From assembly GCA_011523365.1 (NCBI GenBank), contig WTGY01000204.1, positions 1 through 57,771 of the forward strand: a stretch of DNA of 57,771 bases, in the 5' to 3' direction. The stretch comes from Caldilineaceae bacterium. Lineage in GTDB: Bacteria; Chloroflexota; Anaerolineae; Caldilineales; Caldilineaceae. The notes below the pieces were generated by a model. That model made no database searches, was not told the origin of the DNA, and worked only from the letters and a program-made list of their open reading frames with translations. A program made the position numbers and the translations under genes. Shown one piece after another: positions 29,501-36,514 of this stretch; position 1 is the first letter of the stretch, and each line of letters opens with the position of its first letter.

Positions 29501-30352
29501 GCCCTGATCGGTTTCCGTTACGTACACGGGCAGATGGCGCATGTTGACCGGAATCGCATGCATGAAGTCCCGGTATGCCTGGAAGTGACAGTGATGCTGG
29601 GGAAAGTCCGGCAGTTTACTGTTATCCAGTATCAGGGTGGGATTCGCCCCGTGCGTAAAGGTATGCAACGTCATCCCGTCGCAGCCGCTTGCGCCGCACT
29701 GAAGCAATATGTCCTGAAAGTACTTTACCCAGTCACCGTTTGGATTGCCGGGATACACTGTCTGCGTATTCCACGGTGTTACCGCGCCCACCAACACCTG
29801 GTCCTCTTCGTGCTCTTCCAGGCTGTGAATCGCCTGCCGGCACATACTGTAGCAGTTGGCATAGAGTTGGGGCGTGATCAACTCCTCATCTTCCCTTACT
29901 GCCTTTGCCTCTTCTCTGTCGGTGGCGCTAAGCAGCGCGCTGAACCGCTCCGGCAAACTGCGTAGTGTCGGGTCACCGGCGGGCGCGTCGCCAAAGTGCT
30001 TGCGCGTTTCGATCGCTGACGCCGTACTGGGGCGTCCGATCGCATAGTTCATCTCATTGCCGATTACCCAGCGGCTGCAACCCCTGCTGGCGGCCACAAA
30101 ATTGGCGCAGCGACGCGCGAAGTTAGCGTGTTCGCTGCTCAGCGGCAGCGTCCCCTGGGGAAAGGTACCGTTGTTCAGGCAAACTATGACGCCCAAACCC
30201 TGACGACTGAGTGAACTGTAATCTTTGCCCGTGAGATCGTTCGGATCATGCCCCACGACTTCGCTGAAGACAATCCAGCCCTGTTTTCTGGCCGCGCGTA
30301 TATGATCTTCGCCGCCAAAATCGTGGATGCCAAAGATGAATTCGCTACTCAC
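26543..30352 (-). CDS. Glycosidase-like barrel plus Ig-like domain plus three amidase_2/PGRP domains
   Basis: A 1269-aa protein starting at GTG, without a visible signal peptide. Residues 1-340 look like a clan-A glycosidase barrel: NE at 99-100 (acid/base position) and a later VTETDQGG (nucleophile position). About 430-545 is an Ig/NBR1-like beta domain. Three amidase_2/PGRP domains follow at about 600-760, 795-950 and 1015-1165. Only the third keeps the zinc site: HHTA (1025-1026), GHNE (H1133) and TPCPG (C1143). Domain 1 has CHTA, GMCE and TSSPG; domain 2 has NHTA, GVNE and TSPG, so both are probably non-catalytic binding modules. The last 100 residues are helical and unrecognised. A peptidoglycan or cell-wall role is inference. 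scpA follows 5 bases downstream. Confidence 0.8.
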   Translation of the reverse strand: MSSEFIFGIHDFGGEDHIRAARKQGWIVFSEVVGHDPNDLTGKDYSSLSRQGLGVIVCLNNGTFPQGTLPLSSEHANFARRCANFVAASRGCSRWVIGNEMNYAIGRPSTASAIETRKHFGDAPAGDPTLRSLPERFSALLSATDREEAKAVREDEELITPQLYANCYSMCRQAIHSLEEHEEDQVLVGAVTPWNTQTVYPGNPNGDWVKYFQDILLQCGASGCDGMTLHTFTHGANPTLILDNSKLPDFPQHHCHFQAYRDFMHAIPVNMRHLPVYVTETDQGGPWENVNRGWIQAAYAEIDRWNRQNAQKIQAMALYRWPQLDRWHIKGKEGVIEDFRAALRHEYRWNVEAEQGRQERKVRPQFERQPDLQPELRAAREPTEAVEERAAVEVTEEMRMGRGMVYRVQWLKGKPPSPLYPGQRVSFPVTVRNIGTIAWPAQGPQQVALGYHFFQNRQELPFPEGRPVLTELPEDVAPGETVTIDAQMVIPDRPGNYTLVLDLISGGENWFQTMQSDILTRWLNVSAAPETSDVEKVSVPVTETAEQERVTAEPAPQPEPTPELYVRAEARSSAVPEGPPVVDISTSLPLGENPFALRTLDQIRRLVICHTAAPTGVPIETVAQAHVAQGYPGIAYHYFVLETGEILQVAAVEAVVNDEAEWSLTGVNICLEGNFDEAVPPPAQLTATAQLCAWMLPRFQLTAQSVVGMCELLDTSSPGRTFESGPAWKSALNEKIVDFLTDSPLSALEEGVGIPGTTDDSLDAPGPERSPAPRPPIEDVVERLPRDPQRFVRREADDIEFIVINHTAAPPITPLQTIAAAFHRRLPGILYQFFIASNGAIYQTQPLLEAVDGKVPYIARAINIGFAGEFNDDIPTPAQIESGRQLIAWLMEEYPQLTLASIRGVNEFINHTSPGEQWLQGRRWKDVLIDAVRSGDDPVVREVAIVKGKADPSARGQQQASSQMEAVGDDGGRTRQEISGALERSTQVERVARPQIRDISHALPRHPTLQYRRRQLAAITHIAVHHTALAPHVGPERIARTHIDEDLDRGKSAWSGIGYHYFIPSDGEILQTQPVALRTHHVDRHNSYAIGVAFAGSFMNGSTPTPQQIHSGARLIAWLLQEFALQLTDVLGHNEFSYNSTPCPGSEWLEGKRWRDTLMAEIERVQSGIPPYHYILFPSEESMTKTVAEASHYFDEFKPVAGTFLEDALEARYVTLVGAGTISTAEAERRLVDAGVGIDHLDDSDAISATQRLLQLALEKRRFRTLLES

Positions 30353-30565
30353 GGTTCGCAGAGAATGTCAGATTACAAATGGGTGGAGGCCGCTGGCCCA
30401 AATCTCTCGTGGAATTAGTCGCTGCGGTCGATTCATCCCGACCGCTCCATCATACTTCGTCGCTGTTTTGGTAGACCAACTGACGCCTCGTGCAAACGGG
30501 GAAGGTTGGGCACGGTTTCAAAGGCCAAAACATTGTAATACAGGGGAAAAATAACGGCAAACAAC

Positions 30566-30790
30566 CGCAAAAAAAGCCCGTCTGAGCAGCGCCTCGACCG
30601 ACATCTGCGGCACCCACTTTCGGGCCCCCTCTCAGCGCAATGTCCGCTCCCGGGCAGTGGCCGCCTACCCTTTTTCATGCCCGGGGCCGCCCGGGACGGG
30701 CATGTCCGGCGGAAACTTTCTGTGCCCTGTATCCCGGTGGGCCGGATCGTAGTACAGCCCCTTTTGGCGAGAGCATTGCCCACCACAGAA
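30566..30790 (-). ncRNA. Possible structured RNA in the 452-bp gap between two minus-strand genes
   Basis: The gap 30353-30804 has no convincing gene. It holds nested inverted repeats: GCAATG/CATTGC (30638-30643 with 30774-30779), GGGCA/TGCCC (30652-30656 with 30722-30726), CCGCC/GGCGG (30661-30665 with 30708-30712) and CATGCCCG/CGGGCATG (30676-30683 with 30697-30704), making one long imperfect hairpin. On the minus strand a run of seven T (30569-30575) follows, preceded by a weak stem. The layout recalls 6S- or SRP-size RNAs, but I found no conserved primary motif of SRP, RNase P or tmRNA. It could equally be a leader for the gene downstream. Confidence 0.3.
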
Positions 30791-30804
30791 CGGTCAAGCC
30801 AGCC

Positions 30805-33015
30805 TCATGCCTGTACATGGACGCGATTGAGCAATCTCAGAAGAGGCCCACGCTGTTCCATTCCGCTCTCGCCGTATTCGCTCAGCCCCAGGTATACCCT
30901 GCGCCGCGCCCGCCGCAACAGTCCGATTGACAGGCGCCGCAAACTTTCCTGGCGGCTTCGAAATTCCTCCGGGTCACCCCAAATCCTGTCTCGCGGCCAG
31001 TTTCTTGAGAGTACATAGGGATGGGTCAGCGGCTGGTGAATGCGCTGCCACCAGCCTTCCGCCCCAATGTCAAGCCAGAACTGCACGTCCACCGTACGGT
31101 TCCGCATCAGAAAGGTGTATGCCGGTGCAACTAACACAGCACTGTCCTCGACCGTCCATGCCGGTACATAGAGCGCCCCCAGCGCCCCGCCCTCCACCAG
31201 GTCCATGTAGGCGCGGCCAATTTCAAGCTTGCGCGTGCTCCCCTCATCGGGAGAACCAGCGGCAACCGGAGAGTCCTCCTCTGTTCTGAGTCTCCCGCCC
31301 TGTTGTCCCCCTATCGCCCATCGAAAATCCTGCGCCGAACGCGCGAGCCTGTCCGTCAACCGGGCGGCGTTAGGCTGATCATGGAAGCCGAATCCGGGCT
31401 GGCTCAGTAGCTCGCCAAAGAGACGCGCGAAGAACCGGTCTAGCGGCGAGAACTCACTCTCCGCCCTGTAGTCGGCCAGCCATTTGCGCAATCGCTCGTA
31501 TAGCTCCCCGCTGGCAAACGTGACCCGCCTCTGCACATCTCCACGCAGACTTGCAAAGTCCCGCAGCGACACGCCCGAGGTGTCGCGTACACTGTATGCG
31601 GCCTGCGCCAGCACGCTGGCCCGCACAGGATCCAGTGGGGCGATGGCATTCTCCAGAGCCAGCGCAACGTCTGCCCGCGGCGGCCGCCGCTGCCAAATTG
31701 GATGCGCCAGCGCGGCCAGGGTAAGCAGCGTGCGCACCGCCGGTTCCGAGTTCAGGGCCCGGCTGGGTCGGTGACTGGTGGCCGGAATCCCTCTTTCCTC
31801 CAACCGGGACAGCAGACTGAAACGAAGGGCATCGCTCACAAATGGGGCCAGAACTACGATTTCGTTTGGCGGCACCCCGTCTTCGTTGACCAGCTTGTCG
31901 ATCCCGTCAACTGCCCACTCCACCATCTGCGGATAGAACCGGTATGTATGCTCGGGAAACACAATTGGGCTTTCGGCCCGCGATTCGGGTTCACCTTCCG
32001 CGCCTTCCTCCAAGGCGCCACCGTCTGCTTGTCGGTTAACCGCGCGGTTGATCCTGCCAATCAAACGCGCGGACCCGGGCGCCGCGACGAGTGAACGTCG
32101 CAGCCGAATGCGTTGCTCCGTGTGGTCGGCCAGTCGCACAGCATTCTCCGCGTCCGCCCCCAGGAATGCCCGGTAGCCGCCATCCTCGTCAACCACGATC
32201 AGCGCGCTTTCCAGGTGGGGAAGCCAGCGCCGTACCAACTCCTGCGCCGCAAACGTTTCTTCCTCGGCATTGTCGAAGATCAGATGGCGAAAACTGCGAA
32301 ACAGATGGGTCCTGCACCATTCGTTCTCTAGTATAACCTGCAGAAAGACCTGCATCTGCAGGCTGTAATCGACCAGCGACTCCTCCAGACACAACTGCCG
32401 GAACTCCTGACTGATGCGCCGCGCAGTTCGCAGAACATTCAATCGTGCAACCATCTTCTCACCCGGAGGTACCGTGTTTTCCAGCCGTCCGTATGCCTCC
32501 TCCAGCGTGAAGCCGTGAAGCACCGCTTTGTTGAGATTGTCCAGAACCTGGCTCACGATGCGGCTCCTCTGCAAACGAATCGCATCGAACTCTCCCTGCT
32601 GTGCAGCCCTCTCCACGAGGCCGGCCATGTGGTACTGTGTCGTCTCCAGATTGAGGAAGGTCGGCTCACGGCGCGGATCGGCAAAACCGGCGGCGCGGGC
32701 AGCCAGCGGCCAGTACAGCGCCACACTAGAACGGGACAGAGACGCTACCGTCGTCACCTGCACCAGTGCCCCTGCTGGCACGTCGGAACTGCGTAGCGCC
32801 TCCTGATAGGGCTGCCCAAGAGTCAGTTGGGGCACCAATACCAGAATCTGGTCGCCTCGCACCTGTTCCTGGCGCAGAAGCCATAGAACACGTTCGATTG
32901 CAGCCGTCGTCTTGCCGGCTCCGAAAGGCCCGCTCAAATACAGAGTATTGGACTGGAAAATCGCCCCGTCCTTATTGAGTCCGGTCCTGAACGCGCAATC
33001 TGCGGGATTTTCCAT
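30805..33015 (-). CDS. UvrD/AddB-like superfamily 1 helicase without nuclease domain
   Basis: A 736-aa P-loop protein. Walker A is SGPFGAGKTTAA (residues 28-39); a Walker B-like LIFDNAEEET sits near residue 240; ILVLVPQLTLGQPY resembles the SF1 motif after Walker A; EIVVLAPFVSDALRF and SHRPSRALNSEPAVRTLL resemble helicase domain 2A of UvrD/AddB proteins; the C-terminal RARRRVYLGLSE fits motif VI. AddB proteins usually continue into a PD-(D/E)xK nuclease with an iron-sulfur cluster; none is seen, and the protein ends about 20 residues after motif VI. DNA recombination or repair is the likely field. No AddA partner is adjacent. Confidence 0.7.
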   Translation of the reverse strand: MENPADCAFRTGLNKDGAIFQSNTLYLSGPFGAGKTTAAIERVLWLLRQEQVRGDQILVLVPQLTLGQPYQEALRSSDVPAGALVQVTTVASLSRSSVALYWPLAARAAGFADPRREPTFLNLETTQYHMAGLVERAAQQGEFDAIRLQRSRIVSQVLDNLNKAVLHGFTLEEAYGRLENTVPPGEKMVARLNVLRTARRISQEFRQLCLEESLVDYSLQMQVFLQVILENEWCRTHLFRSFRHLIFDNAEEETFAAQELVRRWLPHLESALIVVDEDGGYRAFLGADAENAVRLADHTEQRIRLRRSLVAAPGSARLIGRINRAVNRQADGGALEEGAEGEPESRAESPIVFPEHTYRFYPQMVEWAVDGIDKLVNEDGVPPNEIVVLAPFVSDALRFSLLSRLEERGIPATSHRPSRALNSEPAVRTLLTLAALAHPIWQRRPPRADVALALENAIAPLDPVRASVLAQAAYSVRDTSGVSLRDFASLRGDVQRRVTFASGELYERLRKWLADYRAESEFSPLDRFFARLFGELLSQPGFGFHDQPNAARLTDRLARSAQDFRWAIGGQQGGRLRTEEDSPVAAGSPDEGSTRKLEIGRAYMDLVEGGALGALYVPAWTVEDSAVLVAPAYTFLMRNRTVDVQFWLDIGAEGWWQRIHQPLTHPYVLSRNWPRDRIWGDPEEFRSRQESLRRLSIGLLRRARRRVYLGLSEYGESGMEQRGPLLRLLNRVHVQA

Positions 33016-33182
33016 TGTGGTTGGATTTTGCGGTCGCCGAGGGGAGCCCGGGCGGGCGTCCGGCTTTCGTTAAGGAAACAGACCGAATGCCCGCGCGGCA
33101 GAGTGGTATGTTTCCGATTCAGAGCGCGCATACGCACGGGCGCATTTGGGCCCCCGCACTCGCGCAAAGCGACTGCCTCAAC

Positions 33183-33986
33183 TTAGTTGGCAGTATAGGG
33201 TTCGGCCAGCAGCGCCTGAATCACCGACTCCGAGTATGCGTACTGGCCCTCGCCAATCTTCAGGTAGCGAATCTGTCCGGCCTTGTCAATGAAGTACATC
33301 GCCGGCCAGTAACGATTGTTGTAGGAGCGCCACGTCTTCCAGTCATTATCGATTGCAACAGCAAAATCGATATTCAGCCGCAGAAGGGAGTTCTCGACGT
33401 TCTTCACATCCCGTTCGTGCCTGAACTCAGGCGTGTGAACGCCGATAATCACAAAACCGTCGTCCGCGTACTTCTCGTGCCATTCCCTCAACGAGGGAAT
33501 TACGTTGACGCAGTTGTATCACCCATAGGTCCAGAACTCGACGAGCACGACGTTGCCCCGTAAGTCCGCCAGCTTCAGCGGCTCCGAGTTCAGCCATACC
33601 TCGTTCAGAAGTTCAGGCGCCTCTCCCTGCGGCCGCAGCTTGGCCAGAAGCTCAAGCTGCTCCGCCGTCGGGCCGGGGGCCATCGCTTCTTCCCGATCCG
33701 AAGCTTGCTGGGCCCGTTCCTCCGCGACTCGAGTCTGAATCGCCTCCACCTTCGCGTCCTGATCGCTCTGGGTCCCTTGATCGCTCTGGGCAGGCATCGT
33801 CTGCGGCATAACACACCCGGCCAACAGCAACATGCAGAACAACGCCAGCACAGCCAATCGATAACGCTTTCCACCCCATGGTCGCCAGCAACTCAATCGA
33901 ACGGCGCATCTGTGACCGAGGTCAGGACGATCGCGCCGTCCGACCGCATTGTCGGTCAATGCCTTCGTAAGAGTTTTCACGATCAT
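33183..33986 (-). CDS. Thioredoxin-fold lipoprotein, candidate selenoprotein (in-frame TGA in UxxC motif)
   Basis: Two segments of one frame (155 and 111 residues) are separated only by TGA at 33519-33521. Reading through gives VVLVEFWTYG-U-YNC-VNVIPSLREWH, so the TGA replaces the first Cys of the CxxC active site of a DipZ/TlpA-like redoxin; family members read C at that place. The downstream half has the family features VIIGVHTPEF, WRSYNNRYWPAMYFID and GEGQYAY. Upstream, the hydrophobic stretch with lipobox LLLAGC (near residue 56) indicates an exported lipoprotein, followed by a Gln/Glu-rich spacer. An 8-bp hairpin follows the TGA at SECIS distance. Total 267 residues with U156. The start is uncertain: ATG 33986 gives a long n-region and lacks a strong ribosome binding site. 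The alternative is a nonsense mutation. Confidence 0.75.
33482..33500 (-). promoter_or_regulatory. SECIS-like hairpin downstream of the in-frame TGA
   Basis: In the mRNA, ATTCCCTC-GTT-GAGGGAAT forms a perfect 8-bp stem with loop GUU. The stem starts 18 bases and the loop 26 bases after the UGA, inside the 16-37 base range known for bacterial SECIS loops, and the loop begins with G as the model requires. The codons used (TCG TTG AGG) are unusual choices for this GC-rich gene set, yet are needed for pairing. Confidence 0.65.
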
Positions 33987-34012
33987 CCCAGTGTCTCAAA
34001 TGTGCAGAAGGA

Positions 34013-34029
34013 GGCGCGCATTGCGCGCC
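34013..34029 (-). terminator. GC-rich hairpin after the spondin/LysM gene
   Basis: GGCGCGC-ATT-GCGCGCC is a perfect 7-bp stem, 37 bases after the spondin/LysM stop and 27 bases before the start of the thioredoxin-fold gene on the same strand. On the minus strand it is followed by TCCTTCTGC, too few T for a textbook terminator; it may attenuate read-through. Confidence 0.5.
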
Positions 34030-34065
34030 CCCATACCTCACGCTGGGCTTAGCCGCCCCCAATTC

Positions 34066-35580
34066 CTACATATCGTCCTTCTTCTCCATCGTATCCATGC
34101 CGTCGTCCATCATCATGCTGCCCATCATCTCTTCGGCCTCGGCCTGCGTGGGCAGAAGCAACTCGTCGCCGATATCTATGCGGTCGCAGTTTTCGATCTC
34201 GTTCACGCTGCAAATGGCCTTCCAGTAGTTGACGTCGCCGTAGGCTCGCTTTGCGATCGCGCCGAGCGTGTCACCCGCTACAACCGTGTAGGGCGTGTCC
34301 CCATCCTCCATCAACATGATGTCGTCCATCATCATGCCGTCGTCCTTCATCATACCGTCTTTGTCCGACATCATCTCGTCGTCCTTGTCGGACATCATTT
34401 CGTCATCCTTGTCGGACATCATCTCGTCGTCCTTGTCCGACATCATCTCGTCCTTCTCACCCATCATGCCTTCTTTTTCGCCCATCATCATCATGTCCAT
34501 CTTGGCCATGGCGTCGGCATGCGATGGGAGCATCAGCTCATCGCCGATATGGATGAGATTGCAGTTCGCCAGCCCGTTCGCACTGCAGACGGCCTCCCAG
34601 TACTTGCTGGCGCCGTAAGCGCGCCTGGCGATCGATCCGAGCGTGTCGCCTGCCGCAACGGTATAGGGCGTGTCCCCCTCGTCCATCAACATGATCTCGC
34701 CCATCATGCCGTCTTTGTCCGACATCATCTTGTCGTCTTTGTCGGACATCATCTCGTCATCCTTCTCCGACATCATCTCGTCGTCCTTCTCCATGCCCGC
34801 CTCCATCATCATCGCCCTATCAATGGAGACTTTGACAAGTGCCGAGACAGCAGGGTAGGAGTAGCCGTCATCCACGACTCGTACGGTCCCTTCAATTTCG
34901 GGAAGACCCATGTTGGGGCCGGACTGGCGCGGGGCCTGGTCGCCTCCCACGCCCGGTTCCTCATTTGCCTCGGTGCCCGCGTCCCACAGCTCCAGGTCCG
35001 CGGTTACGTCATGCATCCCTTCCATCGCCATACCGTCCATATCGATGAGAGCGATGCCCGCCTCGCCGGGGCCGACGAAGAGGTCGTTGGACTGCACAAA
35101 CATTGTGGCGAACGAGAGATACGGTGCGTCGGCCGTAACCTTCACCTCAAACTCGTAGGCTTGGCCGGGAAGTATCACCCCAGGACCATCAGCACCGACC
35201 GGCGTATTGAAGACACCCGCGTGCAGGTCCATGCCGTTCAGTGCCTCAGCCAGTGCGGACGGGTCGCCATCCTCTGCCAGGGCTTCCAGACCGTAGCCTT
35301 TATCTGCTTCACCTTCAATGAAGAGTGCACCGGGTTCGCTGTGCAGCACCCAGACACCCGGCGCAAACGGAGTAGGTAGGTCGCTGTCACCGGAGATGTT
35401 CTCAATCCTTACAACATAGGTGACCGAATCGCCCATCTCGTCATGGTCGTCTCCACCGTGACTCGACTCGAAATTCGGCACTTCGCTCGCCATGGCCAAT
35501 TCAGCCGGAAGCAGGACAACAGAGGTGGAGAGCATCAACATCGCGATTAGCAGAAAGGAAAGCGGTTTTCTTAGTTGCAT
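34066..35580 (-). CDS. Secreted spondin-domain protein with two LysM domains and Met/Asp/Lys-rich repeats
   Basis: A 504-aa exported protein. The signal peptide (LSFLLIAMLMLSTSVVLL) has a likely cut after AMA. About residues 35-230 match the Spondin_N pattern (YVVRIENIS, FAPGVWVLHSEPGALF, LPGQAYEFEVKVTADAP, SFATMFVQSNDLFVGP). Two LysM-like modules follow (YTVAAGDTLGSIARRAYG and YTVVAGDTLGAIAKRAYG, each ending IGDELMLP or IGDELLLP), with a Cys pair in each. Between and after them lie repeats of MMSDKDDE and variants, very rich in Met and Asp. I chose ATG 35580, which has AAGGAGGAG (35589-35597) 8 bases upstream, over TTG 35586. LysM suggests peptidoglycan attachment; Met/Asp repeats suggest metal binding or oxidant scavenging (inference). 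Divergent from the response regulator. Confidence 0.85.
   Translation of the reverse strand: MQLRKPLSFLLIAMLMLSTSVVLLPAELAMASEVPNFESSHGGDDHDEMGDSVTYVVRIENISGDSDLPTPFAPGVWVLHSEPGALFIEGEADKGYGLEALAEDGDPSALAEALNGMDLHAGVFNTPVGADGPGVILPGQAYEFEVKVTADAPYLSFATMFVQSNDLFVGPGEAGIALIDMDGMAMEGMHDVTADLELWDAGTEANEEPGVGGDQAPRQSGPNMGLPEIEGTVRVVDDGYSYPAVSALVKVSIDRAMMMEAGMEKDDEMMSEKDDEMMSDKDDKMMSDKDGMMGEIMLMDEGDTPYTVAAGDTLGSIARRAYGASKYWEAVCSANGLANCNLIHIGDELMLPSHADAMAKMDMMMMGEKEGMMGEKDEMMSDKDDEMMSDKDDEMMSDKDDEMMSDKDGMMKDDGMMMDDIMLMEDGDTPYTVVAGDTLGAIAKRAYGDVNYWKAICSVNEIENCDRIDIGDELLLPTQAEAEEMMGSMMMDDGMDTMEKKDDM
34349..34468 (-). repeat. 24-bp tandem repeats encoding MMSDKDDE (array 1)
   Basis: Four to five head-to-tail 24-bp units encode the 8-residue Met/Asp/Lys motif between LysM 1 and LysM 2. 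Units differ at a few third positions. They are coding repeats, not CRISPR: there are no spacers. Confidence 0.85.
34702..34810 (-). repeat. 24-bp tandem repeats encoding MMSDKDDE (array 2)
   Basis: A second array of about four units lies between the spondin domain and LysM 1, with variants MMSEKDDE and MMSDKDDK. Its position before a LysM module matches array 1, so the repeat-LysM pair was probably duplicated as a block. Confidence 0.8.
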
Positions 35581-35765
35581 GGTCAATTCTCCTCCTTGAG
35601 ATTGATTAATCCAACATGTTATGCAACAATGGTTACGGCAAAAGTCCGCAACCTAAAGTATACCAGATTGAAGTTGCTCCGCCAGCGGTCAAAGATTACC
35701 GGTTTCTTAACCAATGGCGCTGTCAGCACTTCTCCGCGACATCCCTTTGGGGGTGTCCACCCAAC

Positions 35766-36464
35766 ATGGCCAGCATAAGAATCCTCGTCGTCGATGACGA
35801 ACCCAGCATTCGAGAAGTTGTCAGCCTTTACCTCGAACAGATGGGATACGACGTAACCGTAGTCGGCGACGGGCAGTCCGCACTGGACCTGCTTCAATCC
35901 GACCCGCCGGATCTGCTCATCCTGGACGTCATGTTGCCAGGCGTCGATGGCTACGAGATCACCCGCCAGGTCCGGGCGACAAGCTCCATCCCAATCATTC
36001 TGCTCACCGCCCGCAAGGATGAGATCGACCGCATCCTAGGCCTGGAACTGGGCGCAGACGATTACGTCGTCAAACCTTTCAGCCCGCGCGAGCTCGTCAG
36101 CCGCGTTAAGGCCGTCCTGCGGCGAACGCAGCAGGCCCCCGCACTTCCCGGCGGCGATCAACCCGTCACCTGCGGCAATATTCACATCGACCCTCGTACC
36201 CGCCAGGTCACCGTCGCCGGCAAAGGTATCCCTCTGACAGTCAAAGAGTTCGATCTGCTCTGGATGTTTACCAGCAATCCAAATCAGGTCTTTAACCGGG
36301 ACCAGCTACTGGACCAGGTCTGGGGCGTGTCAGAGTTTATCGACGCCAGCACAGTTACCGTCCACGTGCGTCGCCTGCGCGAGAAGATCGAGCAGGACCC
36401 TTCGAACCCGCGCCACATAATCACCGTCTGGGGCGTTGGCTATCGCTTTGAACCGGAAGAGTAG
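35766..36464 (+). CDS. OmpR/PhoB-family response regulator
   Basis: A 232-aa two-domain regulator. The receiver has acidic pocket D10-D11, phospho-acceptor D54 (LLILDVMLPGVDG), switch Thr in ILLTARKDE and K103 in VVKPFSP. The C-terminal winged helix has LTVKEFDLLWMF, NQVFNRDQLLDQVWG and STVTVHVRRLREKIE. ATG 35766 (MASIRILVVDDE) is chosen since the in-frame sequence upstream is not receiver-like. It is 50 bp before its kinase gene and divergent, across 185 bp, from the spondin/LysM gene, which is an obvious candidate target. Confidence 0.95.
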   Translation: MASIRILVVDDEPSIREVVSLYLEQMGYDVTVVGDGQSALDLLQSDPPDLLILDVMLPGVDGYEITRQVRATSSIPIILLTARKDEIDRILGLELGADDYVVKPFSPRELVSRVKAVLRRTQQAPALPGGDQPVTCGNIHIDPRTRQVTVAGKGIPLTVKEFDLLWMFTSNPNQVFNRDQLLDQVWGVSEFIDASTVTVHVRRLREKIEQDPSNPRHIITVWGVGYRFEPEE

Positions 36465-36514
36465 GAAGTGGTGATCAGCTGAGCATCTGAAGCTGGCACC
36501 CAATTAAAGAGACT

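Noticed and set aside
30676..30704. Rho-independent terminator of the helicase gene
   Set aside because: The stem is strong, but on the minus strand it is followed by AAAAAGG rather than T residues.
30540..30804. SRP RNA, RNase P RNA or tmRNA
   Set aside because: Searched by eye for the characteristic conserved segments of each on both strands and found none; only a structured region is claimed.
33519..33521. TGA treated as a plain stop giving two separate short genes
   Set aside because: The second piece would lack its start, ribosome site and active-site motif. A single interrupted frame with family sequence on both sides explains the data better; a nonsense mutation stays possible.
34349..34468. 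24-bp direct repeats considered as a CRISPR array
   Set aside because: Units are head-to-tail without spacers and keep frame in a coding gene.
33949..35379. A 476-codon open frame on the plus strand opposite the spondin/LysM gene, rich in His and Val
   Set aside because: It is the antisense of the Met/Asp repeats (CAT-rich complement). The minus frame has a signal peptide, known domains and a ribosome binding site.
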